From: Uranotaenia lowii | Lineage: Eukaryota; Arthropoda; Insecta; Diptera; Culicidae | DNA length: 64,000 nt | Reading direction: 5' to 3' | Assembly: GCF_029784155.1 (NCBI RefSeq) | Contig: NC_073693.1 | Coordinates: forward strand, 314,503,304 to 314,567,303 | Part shown: positions 40,341-52,760 of the stretch, one piece after another | How the letters are laid out: every line of letters starts with the position of its first letter | How positions within the stretch are numbered: the first letter of the stretch is position 1 | Position numbers and translations under genes: made by a program | The notes under the pieces: generated by a model | What the model was told of the DNA's origin: nothing | The model's database searches: none | What the model saw: only the letters and a program-made list of their open reading frames with translations

Positions 40341-41550
40341 TCTATACATATAAAAATGAATTTCTGTCTGACTGTCTGTCTGTATGTTCCCTCTAGACTC
40401 GGAAACTACTGGACCAATTTACGAAAACTTGATGGGGTGTCACAACCAAATTTTTTTTCATAACTAAAAACTATCCAAGTGAATGGAACAAAAGTTGACA
40501 TGGGTGATTATTTGGGAACAAAATTTTTGTTTAATGATTATTTGAGAACCTTTCCTTCTTCCTTGGAAGAAATTGGAAGAGGGGAGTGGAACCCGCATAA
40601 TTTTTTGCATATTTCAAGAACTAATAAAGTTTAAAATACTCAATCAAATAGACATAGTAGGGTATGTGGGTAGGAGAAATATTTCTCTCAATATTTGGTA
40701 TAAAGGAAGGAAGAGAAGGGTCCCTAACACATTTATTTTCATAACTCCAGAATGAGGTTGCCAGATTGTTCGGTGTTATCCAGGTTTGCCCGGATATTTA
40801 ATACAAAATTTGAAAACAGTTCGGCCCGGCTGGGCCCGGTTGCCGGTTTTGATTGAAAAATGTTCGTTTTTTCCGGATTTATTCACTTTATTTGACTAAT
40901 AAAAAAAAACAAATTGTGTTGTGAAAACTTTTTATTTATGCCTCAAGAACGATTTTTTTAAACCAAAATTTATAGAAATAATCTTGAAAGGTTTTTTGGA
41001 ATCCTGAAATACAATTTAAAATCTGTCGATAAATTTTTGGTGGAAAAAAATGCTAAAAGAAATTCTGGCAACCTCACTCTAGAACATATCAACCATATGA
41101 AACCAAATTAGACAAAATATAGTTTTCAAATACAAGAAATGTTCCTTAAATGTCTTTTTCTTTCACTGAAAACAAAAATTTGACATTTTGTTTTATAATT
41201 GAGGTTCCTCCTACTTTTCACTAGGGTGATAGAAAAGGGGAAGGGGAGCTCCCATACAATTTTTGACATAGCTCGAGGAATAAACGGGCAGATGGACACA
41301 AATTCGGAAAGGCAGAGTAAATAAATACGCTTAAACCTCTTTGATGATTTGGATCCCTTTACAAGATATAACTCGAGAGTTTATCAAATAAAAACAACCA
41401 GATTTCACAGGAGAGAGTACATGGGAGAAAAAAACGCTTCTACGTTCATTCAAAAACAGATTCCCGTCTTCTAAGAGTGAGAAAAGGAATCGGGAGGGGA
41501 GCTTGATATATTTTTAGGAGATTCTAGGAGACACTTCAAGGAGAAGAGGC
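40341..41550 (+). mobile_element. Helitron-type element, 5' end and body, 3' end missing
   Basis: Starts TCTATACATATAAAAATGAA right after an A, followed by a CTGT-rich stretch and ctctagactcggaaactactgg. This is the 5' end style also seen at 42928 and widely in insect Helitrons (TCTATATATATAAAA...). Body phrases such as gggagctcccatacaatttttgacatagctcgagg recur in several variants to about 41530. No CTAG-T 3' end with hairpin was found, so the element is truncated or decayed. It is interrupted by the MITE at 40753-41076. No Rep/helicase frame. Confidence 0.6.
40753..41076. mobile_element. MITE copy 2 nested in Helitron; 13-bp perfect ends, 8-bp duplication
   Basis: TGAGGTTGCCAGA at 40753-40765 is perfectly complementary to TCTGGCAACCTCA at 41064-41076. 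The flanks are ctccagaa (40745-40752) and ctctagaa (41077-41084), an 8-bp repeat with one mismatch, as left by hAT-type transposases. The interior shares cccgg-rich motifs with 5716-6188. No ORF. The TIR does not begin CAGGG or TAGGG as most hAT ends do, so the superfamily is uncertain. Confidence 0.75.
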
Positions 41551-42927
41551 AATCAAAAACGAATTCTTATGTTCAAATTTTAAATAATGATTGAAAAACG
41601 AATTTAAGACCACGTTTTTTATTACAAATACATAAGAAAATCTAATTTTTTTTTATTTTCAAATTTCAAGTTGAAACTTTCAGTGTAAAGATATCAAATT
41701 TTATTTCGGATGATGAACAAACGAATTTAAATGTATTAATTTTACAAATTAAATGAAATTTTTGAGGTTTAAAAAAAAACTAGTGTTTTACATGAAATTT
41801 TACAGTTTTCAATCTTAACACTCATAACGGCTCAAAACGGTTTTCAATACTCAGTTTTTCATTTAGATTTACACATCAAATAAACGAAAAAACTGGACAA
41901 ACAAAATATTTGGTTTGTTCTTTTCTGGTCAACAGCACTTTTAAGTGGTTCTTCTTCTATCAATTTTATTTTGAAAAATATCATCTCTTGCATTGAAAAA
42001 CCAGACAATTTCTACATTTATGTGCTTTCTGCTTACCAAAGGTCTTTCTTAAGTTGAAAGTTTTGAATTCAAATATTTTGCAGAAATTGTTTTCCTTAAC
42101 AACCAAAACAGAATGGTGCTTGTTCAAAACCCGCTTGATTATAATTTTTGTGCTTTCTATTCAATCATTCTTCTTGACTTTTTAGTTAAAATTACATTTA
42201 ATGACACATAAAGATGTCAGCGGAATGAATTCCAATGAGATTATTTCTTTTATTTTTTTAGTATAATGCAGAATAGAAAAGTTAACATAAGGTTGGCACT
42301 TAGCTATACAGTGTCTTTTAAAACAAAAACTTAAAATAATCCATCATTAAAAATAAAAAAAATGTATATAATTTTTATAAAATTGAATAACTCTTTGGTA
42401 ACCCTCAAAACACATTTTTAAACAAATGTATCAAGTTAATTTTCCACCTAAAACCATTATTGATTCTAGCAACTCTGCGAAAAAAATATTTTGAGTTGAT
42501 TGTAATCAAGGTTCATTCAAGTCACAGAATGATTTTTTTTAAATACATCAAGATATTTTTTTTATTTTCAAGTTACAGCTCCATGAATTCATACTTTTAT
42601 GTATATTATGAATAAAAAATAAATGGTAATGCAAAAATTGAAAAAAAAACCTATCGATATCTTTTTTATCTTTCCTTTTTTTGTTATCTTTGTCCCCTCT
42701 GGCTTCAAAAATTCCTTTTCAAATGCATTGCAATTATCATCGATGTTGCCAGAAGTTTTTATGTATGTACCGTTTTACAAGTTCGAGGAAATTTGTATGC
42801 AATTTCTTTGAGCATGGATGAAAGTTGGGCTTGTTAAATTGAATGTGATTTCATGATTCCACTTATTCAGTAAATGATTTTTTTGAAAGACCCAAAATGA
42901 GAATGAAATTTTTTTTATGAGAGGTTA
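41551..42927. other. Unassigned AT-rich stretch
   Basis: No repeat or gene recognised. A 62-codon frame at 42623-42811 has no features. Confidence 0.35.
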
Positions 42928-44564
42928 TCTATATATATAAAAAGCAATTTCTGTGGGTTTGTTTGTTTGTTTGTTTGTTTGTCCACTATAGGCTCAGCCA
43001 TCTTAAGAGCTAGAGAGCTGGAATTTGGCATGGATACTCATTAGGACCAGGAATGATGAAAAATGTTTTCAGATTTTCGGATGACCCCTTCTAAAGGGGG
43101 TCGTCCATACAAGACAAATATTGTTTTCGCGATATTGACGTTATTTATCGTCGGATTGTGACAAAAATTTGCAAATAGAAGTTTTGAGAGATGAGAAATT
43201 GATCCCGGGTAATGAATTTTATGTCAGAGGTCGTCAAAAGGGGTCGTCCATTTGAACTGTTCAGTGTTTTTATTATATTGACGTTATTATGCATTGGTTT
43301 AATATGAAAATTTGCACATGAGTGTTTTGAGGGACGAGCATTCGATTATAGGTATTAAATTCAGAATCAGAGGTCATCCATATAAACTTCTTTATGTTTT
43401 TACGATATTGGCGTTATAATGCATTGTATTGAGATGAAAATTTGCAGACGGGGATTTTAAGGAACGGACAATGTTCAATATTTTTGCGATATTGGCGTAA
43501 CTATAGATTTGTTTTTGATGAAAATTTGCATAAGAGTATTTTGAGGAACGATCAATCGATTCCAACTTTCAAACTCAGAAGTTTGAGGGACGCTCAATTG
43601 TTTCAGATTTCAAATCTCGAGTCAGTGGTCGTCAAAAATAATCGTCCATATTATCTGTTGACTGTTTTTACTATATTGGGGGTTATTTTGCGAGTCGAGT
43701 AACGTGACTCTTAAAATGTCACTTTTTTATCAAGACAAGACAAGATAAGACTCAAGGAAAAGTTTCAGAGAAGAAACGTTAGTATGAATGAGCTCCAAAA
43801 ATCGATCACAAGACATTTGAGCTGAAATATCTAGCCTAGAGTGGTTTCTGGAGTCGGCACAACGAGGATTTTGCACATCACGTCACGTGACTCTCAGACT
43901 AAGCCCTATTGTCTTGATTATATATCGGATTGTAATGAAAATTTGCACATGGGAGTTTTATAGCACATGTAATTAATTTCAAATGTCAAATATTGACAAG
44001 GAATCAGTTTGTCTTAAAAAAAATCGATTTTTTTTTTAAAATAATTACGTTGTTAGGCACCATATCGAGGCAAGAATTAAAACACGAGAGTTTTGCAGGA
44101 CGCGGAATCGATTACTGATAACAAATTTTCTATTAGACGACAGAAAAGGGGGTCGTCCACATTTACTGTTTAATGTTTTTGCAATAATTGTTTTATTATG
44201 CATGAGATCCAGACAAAAATTCATTCACGGGTGTTTTACAAAACGGACAATTGATTTATGAACTAAATTTTTTAATGAGACGACAGAAAAGGGGTCATTA
44301 ATATTGCCTTTTAAATATTTCAGACCTAATTTTGTTGTTATGCATCCGAAAAAATTTAAAATTCGTACACGGGTGTTATCTTCGACAGTCAATCAATATC
44401 TTATTTTAAATTACCATTTGGTGGACAAGCAAATAAGTCGCTTGCAAATTCTGTTTAGTATTTTAAGCAATTTTTTAGTGAAAATGCGTCCAAATTACTA
44501 ACCAAATACAAAATCATCAGCTTTAAATTTAAAAGCGAAACGAAGTTCGTACGGGATCAGCTAG
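42928..44564 (+). mobile_element. Non-autonomous Helitron, complete, 1637 bp
   Basis: 5' end TCTATATATATAAAAAGC directly after an A, and 3' end ...GGGATCAGCTAG directly before a T. This gives the A|TC...CTAG|T arrangement of Helitrons, which make no target duplication. About 15 bp before the 3' end lies a small palindrome, ACGAAGTTCGT (44540-44550). A (GTTT)n run sits near the 5' end at 42957-42980. The interior consists of diverged tandem units and has no Rep/helicase gene, so it depends on an autonomous relative. Confidence 0.82.
43100..44310. repeat. Diverged tandem units (~120-140 bp) inside the Helitron
   Basis: Units carry, in order, ggtcgtccat, tgtttttgcgatattggcgtta, tgcat, gatgaaaatttgcaca, gtgttttgagggacg and caatcgatt. 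Recurrences of the gaaaatttgca block are at about 43166 (variant), 43308, 43436, 43520, 43937 and, weaker, near 44083 and 44217. Identity between units is moderate, indicating age. Confidence 0.65.
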
Positions 44565-45927
44565 TTATCAATAATATAAAGAACCACTTAAATTCTCGTT
44601 TAAGCTGCCCTTTGCTATTTATTCTACGATTTTCTTAAAAAAATGTTTTTTAAATTTGCAAAAAAAAATTCAAAAGAATTAAAAACTTATTTGGAAAAGT
44701 TGAAACGGAAGATCTTATTGATTTCTTCATTCTTTGCTTTTTTATCCGCTTTCACCATCATTTGATTAGTGAGTTTAAATATATTATTTCTAGTTTACTT
44801 TTCTCTAATATTTCAATCGTTATGTTTGAACTTCGATGGTACAAGGCTATAAGCCACATTATTGCTCATATTAAACAGGAAAATATGTTTACTTTTAAAA
44901 ATCACAGTAAGCAAATATTTTTGATTATAGCAGCACTTTCTATGGGGTGTGTTATTATTGGAGGTTTGTAATTTAAATTGGACAAATATGTAACCCGAAG
45001 ATTTTTTTATATTTGAAAGAATTGCTTCCAATATTCTATGAATTTTCACTGTGTTCGTTTAATAAGTTTTAAAAAAAGATATGTGAGAAGAAATTGCTTA
45101 ACTGTGTACACTGTTACTTTTTTCTAGTCAGTTGAATTGTTAACCACTTTTCCTTTGGAAACTTTCATTAAAAATGGCTAGGTCTGTGAGAGTCGTTTTG
45201 GAGTGATCCGATCGAGCTTAAATTGTGTTGAGATTCTTTTAAACTAATTGGACTAAGACTTGGCAGTGGGAGCCAAGTTTCCTGAAAACTTGAAATAAAG
45301 AGATAAAATTTTGAAAATGCCAAAATTAAAATAAGAAAGAAACCATCGTCAATTTGAAACTTTTTTCGCAATACCACAGAAAAATTCTTAATAACACTTG
45401 GAAACGCACAATTGAATTCAAAAAAAGATTTAAAAAGGATTTTGTTCAACTCCATTATTCCTTTTGACAATTACTGATCTCATAAAAAGTTTATATAGTT
45501 CTCATATTTGAAGTTTGATTAAATTGAAATTATTATTTTTTTTTAAAAAAGAGACCATTGGTTAAGTTTCCCAACCTACAAAATAAATAGAAACTTTTCT
45601 CATATTTGAAGTTTGAAAATCTAAAGCAGCTTTAAAAATGCCCCGAAATATTATAACTTTTAACTTTTCAATTCTTTAAAAATTTATGAGTGAGTTTTGT
45701 GCCAAAACGAAGCTTTTCAGACCTCATGGTTTGAGAAATTTGAAGATTACACTGAATCCAGTCAGTATACTGTACATACAAAATAAAACGAAAATATTCC
45801 AATGGAATCGTCTTTGACATTTGTGATTTGATAATTAAGATACGAAAAAATATCTTTCCGTTCTAGCTTTCAAGTTCTAAAGTAAGAACTACTCAGCACT
45901 TTAATTTTGTGTTTGGAAATTCAGTTT
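44565..45927. other. Unassigned AT-rich stretch
   Basis: Overlapping opposite-strand frames at 44762-45049 and one at 45168-45470 look like composition effects. Nothing recognised. Confidence 0.35.
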
Positions 45928-46512
45928 CCCAGCAAACATGAAATCCTATCAGATCGGTATCAGATGATAACTTAAGTCGTTTAAAATGGTGTTGAGAATC
46001 GCAATTCCGACTGGATATTGAAAAGATCGTATAAAATGTCGTTTGAAGTCAGGTTAGATCGGATATAATAGAAAGTTCTCATAATTGTAAATTTTTAAAT
46101 GATTGTGCTTCCGTGCTAGTTTCAAGTGAAAAAACCATCATCATGTTCTCTCTGCAATCAGCAGTGCATCCAGATGGCTGAGAATCAGATGGGAATTGAG
46201 TAATATTGTCCAATAACAGAACTGAAAAATATTATAACTGGCAACAATTTGAAGGCTATAAGAGAAAAATCTTGCGCTCTTTTGCATTCTTCCGATAGGT
46301 ACGAATAATAGGATAGCACCCAATTGGTGTAGTTTTCGTCGCTTTAGAAAGAAATGTATTTAAAATTTAAAATTTATGTATGTATTTTGCCTCCTTTTTG
46401 GTTTGTATGTAATTACTGTTTTTTCAGCTTTCATACGACCATTCTATAATGTAGGTATATGGAAAGTATATCAAAGCAGCATAAATATATGGCTACAAAA
46501 ACGCTTGCTGGG
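45928..46512. mobile_element. Possible MITE with CCCAGCAA termini
   Basis: CCCAGCAAAC at 45928-45937 and GCTTGCTGGG at 46503-46512 are complementary at nine of ten bases. No target duplication and no further terminal similarity. Weak call. Confidence 0.35.
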
Positions 46513-49500
46513 TTGATAAAAGAATAGCAATATCTTATTTAAAACTGATCATGTTGTGCTCTTAGAATCAATCTTTACTTTCAATCATACTTTTTGAATG
46601 TATACAAAGTTTTTAAATTTTTAGTACATCAGTTTTTGATTGAAGGTGCTTTAAATACATTTCTTAATATAATCCCAAACATGACAAAAAACTTATGATT
46701 TTAAGCATAAGAATGTAACGTTTATTTATTTTTTTCAAATTTGTTGTGAACTCTTCAAAATAAAAATAAAAATTTAAATTTAACATAAGAGGCCATTGCT
46801 CAAGATTCAAAAACAAGATGAAAGTGTTAGTTTCATAGTAAAAGTAAGCATCTTCGAGCATCAAAAGTTAACTGCCAACCCGGCCCAAGTAACGACTTCC
46901 AACTATCCCTGAAGAAGGAGGAAGTCAGCGAGAGATCCAAACACACTTTTCATCTTTAACATCCGCACGTTTAAGCCAGGGAAAAGAAAGCAAAGCGAAG
47001 CTGCACGTGGAAAAAAGTTGTATAAACCCCACCAGCAGAAGAGGAAGCACCCAAAGGGTAAATGTAGCAATGATTTTTTTCCGTTCTCAATAACTCCCAC
47101 TACCTACACCCGTGGTCCAATTCCACCCCCAACTTCCACTCAATGGGCCAGGAAGCGCACTTGTAGCGTGGAACGAAAATGAGGCTAGCATTGTATTGCC
47201 GTTTCTTGTCTATTTCTTGTGATGCCGCTTTTCCCAACATTATTTTGCCCCTCCGGGAGATGATGAATGCGCCTGGCTTCGTGAAATGATGTGTAGCTTC
47301 TTTAGACCATCTATAGGTATCTTCAGTCAGACCATCCAACATCCACCCGCAAGGAACACAGAATCGGAGCAGCAGCTCTGCGGTTGTTAATGGCTTTCGG
47401 GCTTAAGCGTTTAACGACATGCGGGAGCTGAATGGGAAATGTTTTCCCTTTTGTATTCCACCAGCGCAGCCCAGCAGCCAGTCAGTCAGTCGGTGTGGTG
47501 GTAATGTGTATAGGATCTCGTTCATGAATGGGGATGCCGAAAAAAAACACCATTCTGGAGAAAATTACTTACATTTTACACCCCCTTCAATGGGCGATGT
47601 GTGACAGACGACAAGGGCTCGTGTTGAAATGATTTCCTGTTTTTCGAACAGAATAACACATTCTCTCTTCAAAGGGTTGAAAAGCTGTAATTTTTGTCAT
47701 TACCATCTTTGGTTGTTTTCGCCAGTCGAAACAATGTCGTTTTCATTGAAGGAGACTCGTTGAAACCCACTCATGGAGAGAATGAAACAATTACTTTTGT
47801 GGTTGGCGATTAAATATTCGTTTTAAGATTTCGGATTGAATTAACTAAGCCATATGATAAAAATTGAAATTTCTAAACCAGGTGTCATGAGATCTTAAAA
47901 TAAAAATAGATAGGTACCATGACATTATTCATTTAACTAATCATTCTTTATTTGAATATACACCAAAACTAACTTTTCTTTTGAAGAATTTTTTAAAATC
48001 ACTGGTAAAACCCTAAAAAAACAACGAAGTGCATTTTTAAAGTCAGATTTTCCATACATAAGCACATACTGGAGAAATAGCCCCTTTTTCAACTCAGTTC
48101 AATAAAAAATGATAATTTTTTAAATGAAAGCAAACTTAATTAAACCTACTAAAATATCTAAAACAAATACTTTTGAAGACCCGGCAAAGGTAAGAAAGAG
48201 ACAAAAATCGTATTTGATTCATTTTCGAGAGCTATGAAATTGATATACAATATAGTACAAATCATTTTGAATAGAATGAATTGATAAATGTCGACTCATT
48301 AGGAAAAGATATTAAGCAATGGGATAATCAAAACCTTAAATTTTCAAAATTTAATTGCTGACTATGACCCATGAAAATTCCAATTCTCGAATTAGATTTC
48401 CAAGATCTGTACCTCTTTCTGTTTTAAAATAAAAATTTACAGTCGAGACCAGGAAGATCAACTTATTTTTTAGTTGAAAAAAAAAATATTTATTGATTGA
48501 TTTTCGTCTTTTTTGCTGCTCATAATTTCTTAACAAAATAACTTAAAAGTTAGCACGAGAGATGATTTATTGAAACTTAATGTTGTTAAATAAAAAACTT
48601 CAACGGCCGAGTGTTAAAATTTAAAAATGCTAAATCGGTTATTATTAAAAAGTGAAACAATTGCAAGTCCATGAAAGAAAAACTAATATGTTAAATAAAA
48701 AAAAAAGTTTTAACAATCAGTAGAGTGGAATAGAATAAAGTTTGATAATTTGAATATTCATAAATAATACATTAACTTTTGAGACGTGCAATATTTCACA
48801 AAAGAAAAGTTGAAATTCAATTTGAGACAAACTTTGACAATCGCGTTCTGTACATGTTTTTGAATGTTTTTTCAAATCGTGAATAAGTCACATCCATTTT
48901 TTAAATTTTTTTTTATGATAATTTCATAAGTTCTACTTTTTTTATCGCCGAAAGTTCAAAGGGGAGGAAAATATGTTATAGGTTAGGTAAATTTAAGGTT
49001 CATTATTGATGAAGGCTACAACTAATTTAAGACCCCAGAGTAGTTTGCGAAAATTTCTTGCGTTTTTCTTTCAATCAAAATGATCATAAAAATATTCGCG
49101 AAAGGTATTCTCACCAAAAATAGAAAAAAATAATATTTTTTTTCCTATATTGACTTTTTTACATACTTTGTAAACGTTTTTCATACAAAAAATACTTCTT
49201 AAATACAAACTAGAATCGTTTGCATATTTAAAGACATTGTGAAGAATATTGCACCTTTTGCACATATGAGCACAAATGTTTACAACACTTGGCAAAATTG
49301 GTACATTTTATCTCGAATTTATGAAATCAAAATCCTGACAAATCAAAGCAGAAAAGAGTGATTATAAAATAGTAAAAAAATAGTTAAAAACAAATTTGAC
49401 GAGTTGTGCCACACTGATTTGAACCGAAATTTAAAAAAAAAATACATCACATTCTGTAATTTATTGAATGAAAAATTTGAGGAGTTTCCAGCGAAACAAG

Positions 49501-49786
49501 CATTATGTTCTATTGTGGAAGTATTTTTTCCTCATTAAAAAAAAATAACCGCTTTTATGGGGGATGGTTTAACTCTTTCTCAGATTTCCTAGATATGTAC
49601 AATAAAAAACAAGAGGTTGAAAGAACATTTAAAGAAAATTTACAGAATGCAGAAAACCGTTTAAAATTCATTTGCTCGAGCTTTGTTGAAAATAAAATAA
49701 ATAAAACTGGGCAATTTGGAATGCTCACTTTGAAAGCCAAAGTATGAGTATAAATAATGGAAAATTAAAGTTAATTTTTCGATCAT
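46513..49786. other. Long unassigned stretch; 46870-47660 of mixed composition
   Basis: 46870-47660 is markedly less AT-rich than its surroundings, with short open frames on both strands (46903-47100, 47100-47342, 47419-47604) that show no domain. It may be unique host sequence such as an intron part. The rest is low-complexity AT-rich DNA. The frame at 49505-49747 (80 codons) lacks any motif. Confidence 0.35.
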
Positions 49787-49788
49787 TA

Positions 49789-51068
49789 AAGTCTGTTTCA
49801 CATAGAATCTGGTTGCATATTTTCATTTACTGCAGCGCTGCTAGTTGTCACATCGCGAATCTATTGACAGTGTTTTGATCCGGATGGTTTGTTAACTTAG
49901 TGGTAAAAATTTCATCAAGATTGAAGCAGTTAGTCAAAAAATAACGACGATGGAACGTGAAAGGCGAGAAAAAATTCTGCACACTCACGTAGAGAAACCG
50001 ACGTGGTCAGGGGTAAAGATCGCGAAATTCCTGTAATATCCAAAATCGCTTGTAAATTCGGTGTTGCAACGTTACCGGGAGACCCTTACGGTGGATCGAG
50101 CAAAACAAACCAGGCGTAAAAGTGGAACATATGACCGGAAGCTGCGAGCAAAAGTAATTCGATCAGTTCACAATAATCCTGGAATCTTCTTGCGTGATTC
50201 GGCGAAAAAGTTCAAGATGAACCACAGTACAGCTCGACGAGTTTGTTTGCGAGAAGGCTTGCGGCCGTATCATGCAAGCAAACACCCCAACAGGACGCTG
50301 AATCAAAACCTGGTTGCCAAAACCAGGGCAAGGAAGTTGTACGAGAAAGTGTTGACCAAGTACAACGGATACATTTTGATGGACGACGAAACTTACGTCA
50401 AAATGGATTTTGGTCAAGCACCCGGTAACAAATTTCACCTTGCGAAGCGTATAGGGAATGTTGCGGTTAGATTCAAGTTTGTTTTCGCAGATAAATTTGC
50501 TCGTAAGTTGATGATTTGGCAAAGGATCTGTAGTTGTGGGAAGAAGACTAAAATTTTCATTATTGGGGACATTGAAGAATGTCTCCAGAAGAGGGTTTTA
50601 CCATTCATTCGGCCCCCCAAAAGTCCGGTGAAGTTCTGGCCGGACCTGGCAAGCTGCCACTACAGCCGGGATGTCGTTAAGTGGTATAAAGAGAACAAGA
50701 TCGATTTTGTTGAAAAAAAGTATCAATCCACCAAATTCCGGATTTTCGTCCCATCGAGAAATATTGGGCAATAGTTAAGGGCAAACTGAAGAAATGTGGC
50801 AGAACCATGAAAAAACCCGCTCAAATGGAAAAGTGGTGGAACAAGATGGCGAATGAGTTTACCAGCAGTACTGTGCAGAAAATGATGGGTGGTTCACAAA
50901 AAAAGTTAAAAAATTCAACCGAAAAGCTGACGAATGATTTTTAGGTATTTTTTTTCCTTAAAGTGCAATAAAAACCCTATAAAATGACATTTTTACTTTT
51001 GTTGTACGTTATTTCTTTGCGGAGAAATGATCTATTTTATCCGACCAGATTCTATGTGAAACAGAATT
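49789..51068 (+). mobile_element. ITmDD37E transposon, second subfamily, 1280 bp, TA-flanked
   Basis: Both ends share CTGTTTCACATAGAATCTGG in inverted orientation: 25 terminal bases match with one mismatch. TA lies on each side (49787-49788, 51069-51070). It codes for a DD37E transposase that is clearly distinct in sequence from the one at 37866-39169, and the terminal repeats are unrelated, so this is a separate subfamily. Confidence 0.92.
49950..50944 (+). pseudogene. ITmDD37E transposase with one stop and one frameshift
   Basis: Start ATG at 49950. An in-frame TAA at 50034-50036 interrupts the N-terminal helix-turn-helix; the same frame then runs to about 50715. Catalytic residues: LMDDETYV (first D) and FWPDLASCH (second D). 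A frameshift at about 50715-50735 moves RPIEKYW, with the catalytic E, into the next frame, which ends at a TAG at 50942-50944. The D-E spacing is about 37 residues. Here the codon after EKY is TGG, unlike in the two related copies at 34.2 and 38.9 kb. About 330 residues in total, normal for the family. Only two simple lesions, so the copy is not very old. Confidence 0.92.
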
Positions 51069-51070
51069 TA

Positions 51071-51998
51071 TTAAAATATTCGTCGAATTAAATACTCTAT
51101 ACCTTCTATAACATTGAAAAAAAATAATTCAAAATGTAACTGTCGTTGAATTAATGAAAAAAAAAACGGCAAAACTGTGTTCCTGTTCCGCTGTTGAATT
51201 TTGGTTCCAATTAAAATCTGAGATCTAATTGAAACTTTTAAATTTTCCTTGGCCTTAATTTCATAGTTTTGTTTCTGATGTACTTTTTCAAAACTATACT
51301 CTTCTATAGAAAATACCCTGAGTTCAGCATTTCTAAATGACCATTCTCAAATTATTGTTATCATGAACACGCTCTCATAGTTGAGTTTCGAATTTTATTT
51401 TGCGTATCTCTACACAAGAATATTGCTTTATTTTCAATCTTATCTTATTCCTAATTTATGATTCTGTGTCCTGAACGATTTATTTCCTTTCTAAATAAAA
51501 AAAAAATAATTTTTTTTATTATTAAAAATTACTGTTTTCAAAAGTAGCTTTTTTCACATTAAGAAGAGCTTCCTTATTAAAAAAAAATTCTAAAAAAATA
51601 AATAATTTTAAATTTTGAATTAAAATTTGCATTTTATTTTAAAATTTGCAACACATCACTTGAAGACGATTTTTTTGGTGTTTTAAAGATATGAAAGTGA
51701 AATAAACATTTGAATTTGAGTTATAAATTTTTGCTATTCCTTTTTTACTCTAATTGTAACTTTGATTCTCAATTTTCATACTAAAATTTTCTTTGTATTT
51801 CAAAACTACGATTTTCATTTGAAACTTTGAATTGAGGTTCTGAATAACGTCAGATTTCATTTAACTTTCATGGAATTTAAATTTCATTATTTTGTATTTT
51901 TTTTCTTTTTCTTTAATTTGAATCCTTAGTTTGAAGTCTAACTGTTACTTCCCAATAGTCATGATTAAAATATGAAATGTACTTTGGATGAAGCACAT
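51071..51998. other. Unassigned AT-rich stretch
   Basis: Nothing recognised; long A/T runs. Confidence 0.35.
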
Positions 51999-52131
51999 AT
52001 GGGAGATAAGGGCAAAACGGGCACCCGGGGCATAATAAGCACTCTTCATTCCTACTCAAGTACGTATTTTCTTATATAAATTTTCAAGTGGATTGGTTTC
52101 GTACTTCCTATAGTATTAATCTTTCACCAAA
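51999..52131. repeat. Dispersed repeat, copy B (partner at 10566-10696)
   Basis: Shares with copy A the blocks gataagg, cacccggggc, taataagcactc, caagtac and ttcctatagtattaat in the same order and spacing. Copy B continues for some bases past the point where copy A is cut by the Penelope element. Confidence 0.6.
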
Positions 52132-52607
52132 AAAGAAATTTCCTTATCATCTTTACAGAAACATTCAAAAGAAACCAGCTAGATTCTTACGTGACAAAAA
52201 TATTTCAATTCATTTTTGAGCATCACGAAATAAGCTTTTATGACATCAATATCATCTTGATCTATAATGTTTGCACTGCAATATTATCAACACATTGTTT
52301 TAAAATTTTCACCATCATTAAATTTTTGATTTTAGTCAATTTTAAAACACGTTTTTACTTAACCAGGCGAACATAGCACTATCGTCCAAAAATTTTCACA
52401 ATATTTAAATTTTTTTTTTACTTTGTTTGGGTTTAATACTACACGTTAAAAATAAAAAAAAAACCATATAAGTTTCAAAATTTAAAACCAGCAAGCCAGA
52501 CAAACTAAATTTTTTTGTTCAAAAATTTTGTATTCAACTCACTTAAATGTGAACTTAGCGTAAATTTTTTCAATATCAATGCAATCAAAAGATGCGGATT
52601 TTCATGC
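52132..52607. other. Unassigned AT-rich stretch
   Basis: Nothing recognised. Confidence 0.35.
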
Positions 52608-52760
52608 ATTTTTTTTTTTAATTTTCTTTATTGGTATCAATTGATCATTAGATTTATATTACATTCTTACATTAAATAAGATGTTCAGTTCAATAATGAA
52701 CTGTTCAGAGCCCTATTGTTAACTAGATAATAAAAATTTATTTATAAGACTTAAGTTTGC
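52608..52760 (-). repeat. Probable 3' tail of a retroposed element (minus strand)
   Basis: On the minus strand the sequence reads ...accAATAAAGaaaatt followed by an A-run (T-run at 52609-52619), i.e. a polyadenylation signal and tail. No coding part follows upstream, so it would be a heavily 5'-truncated LINE or a SINE. No target duplication found. Confidence 0.4.
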
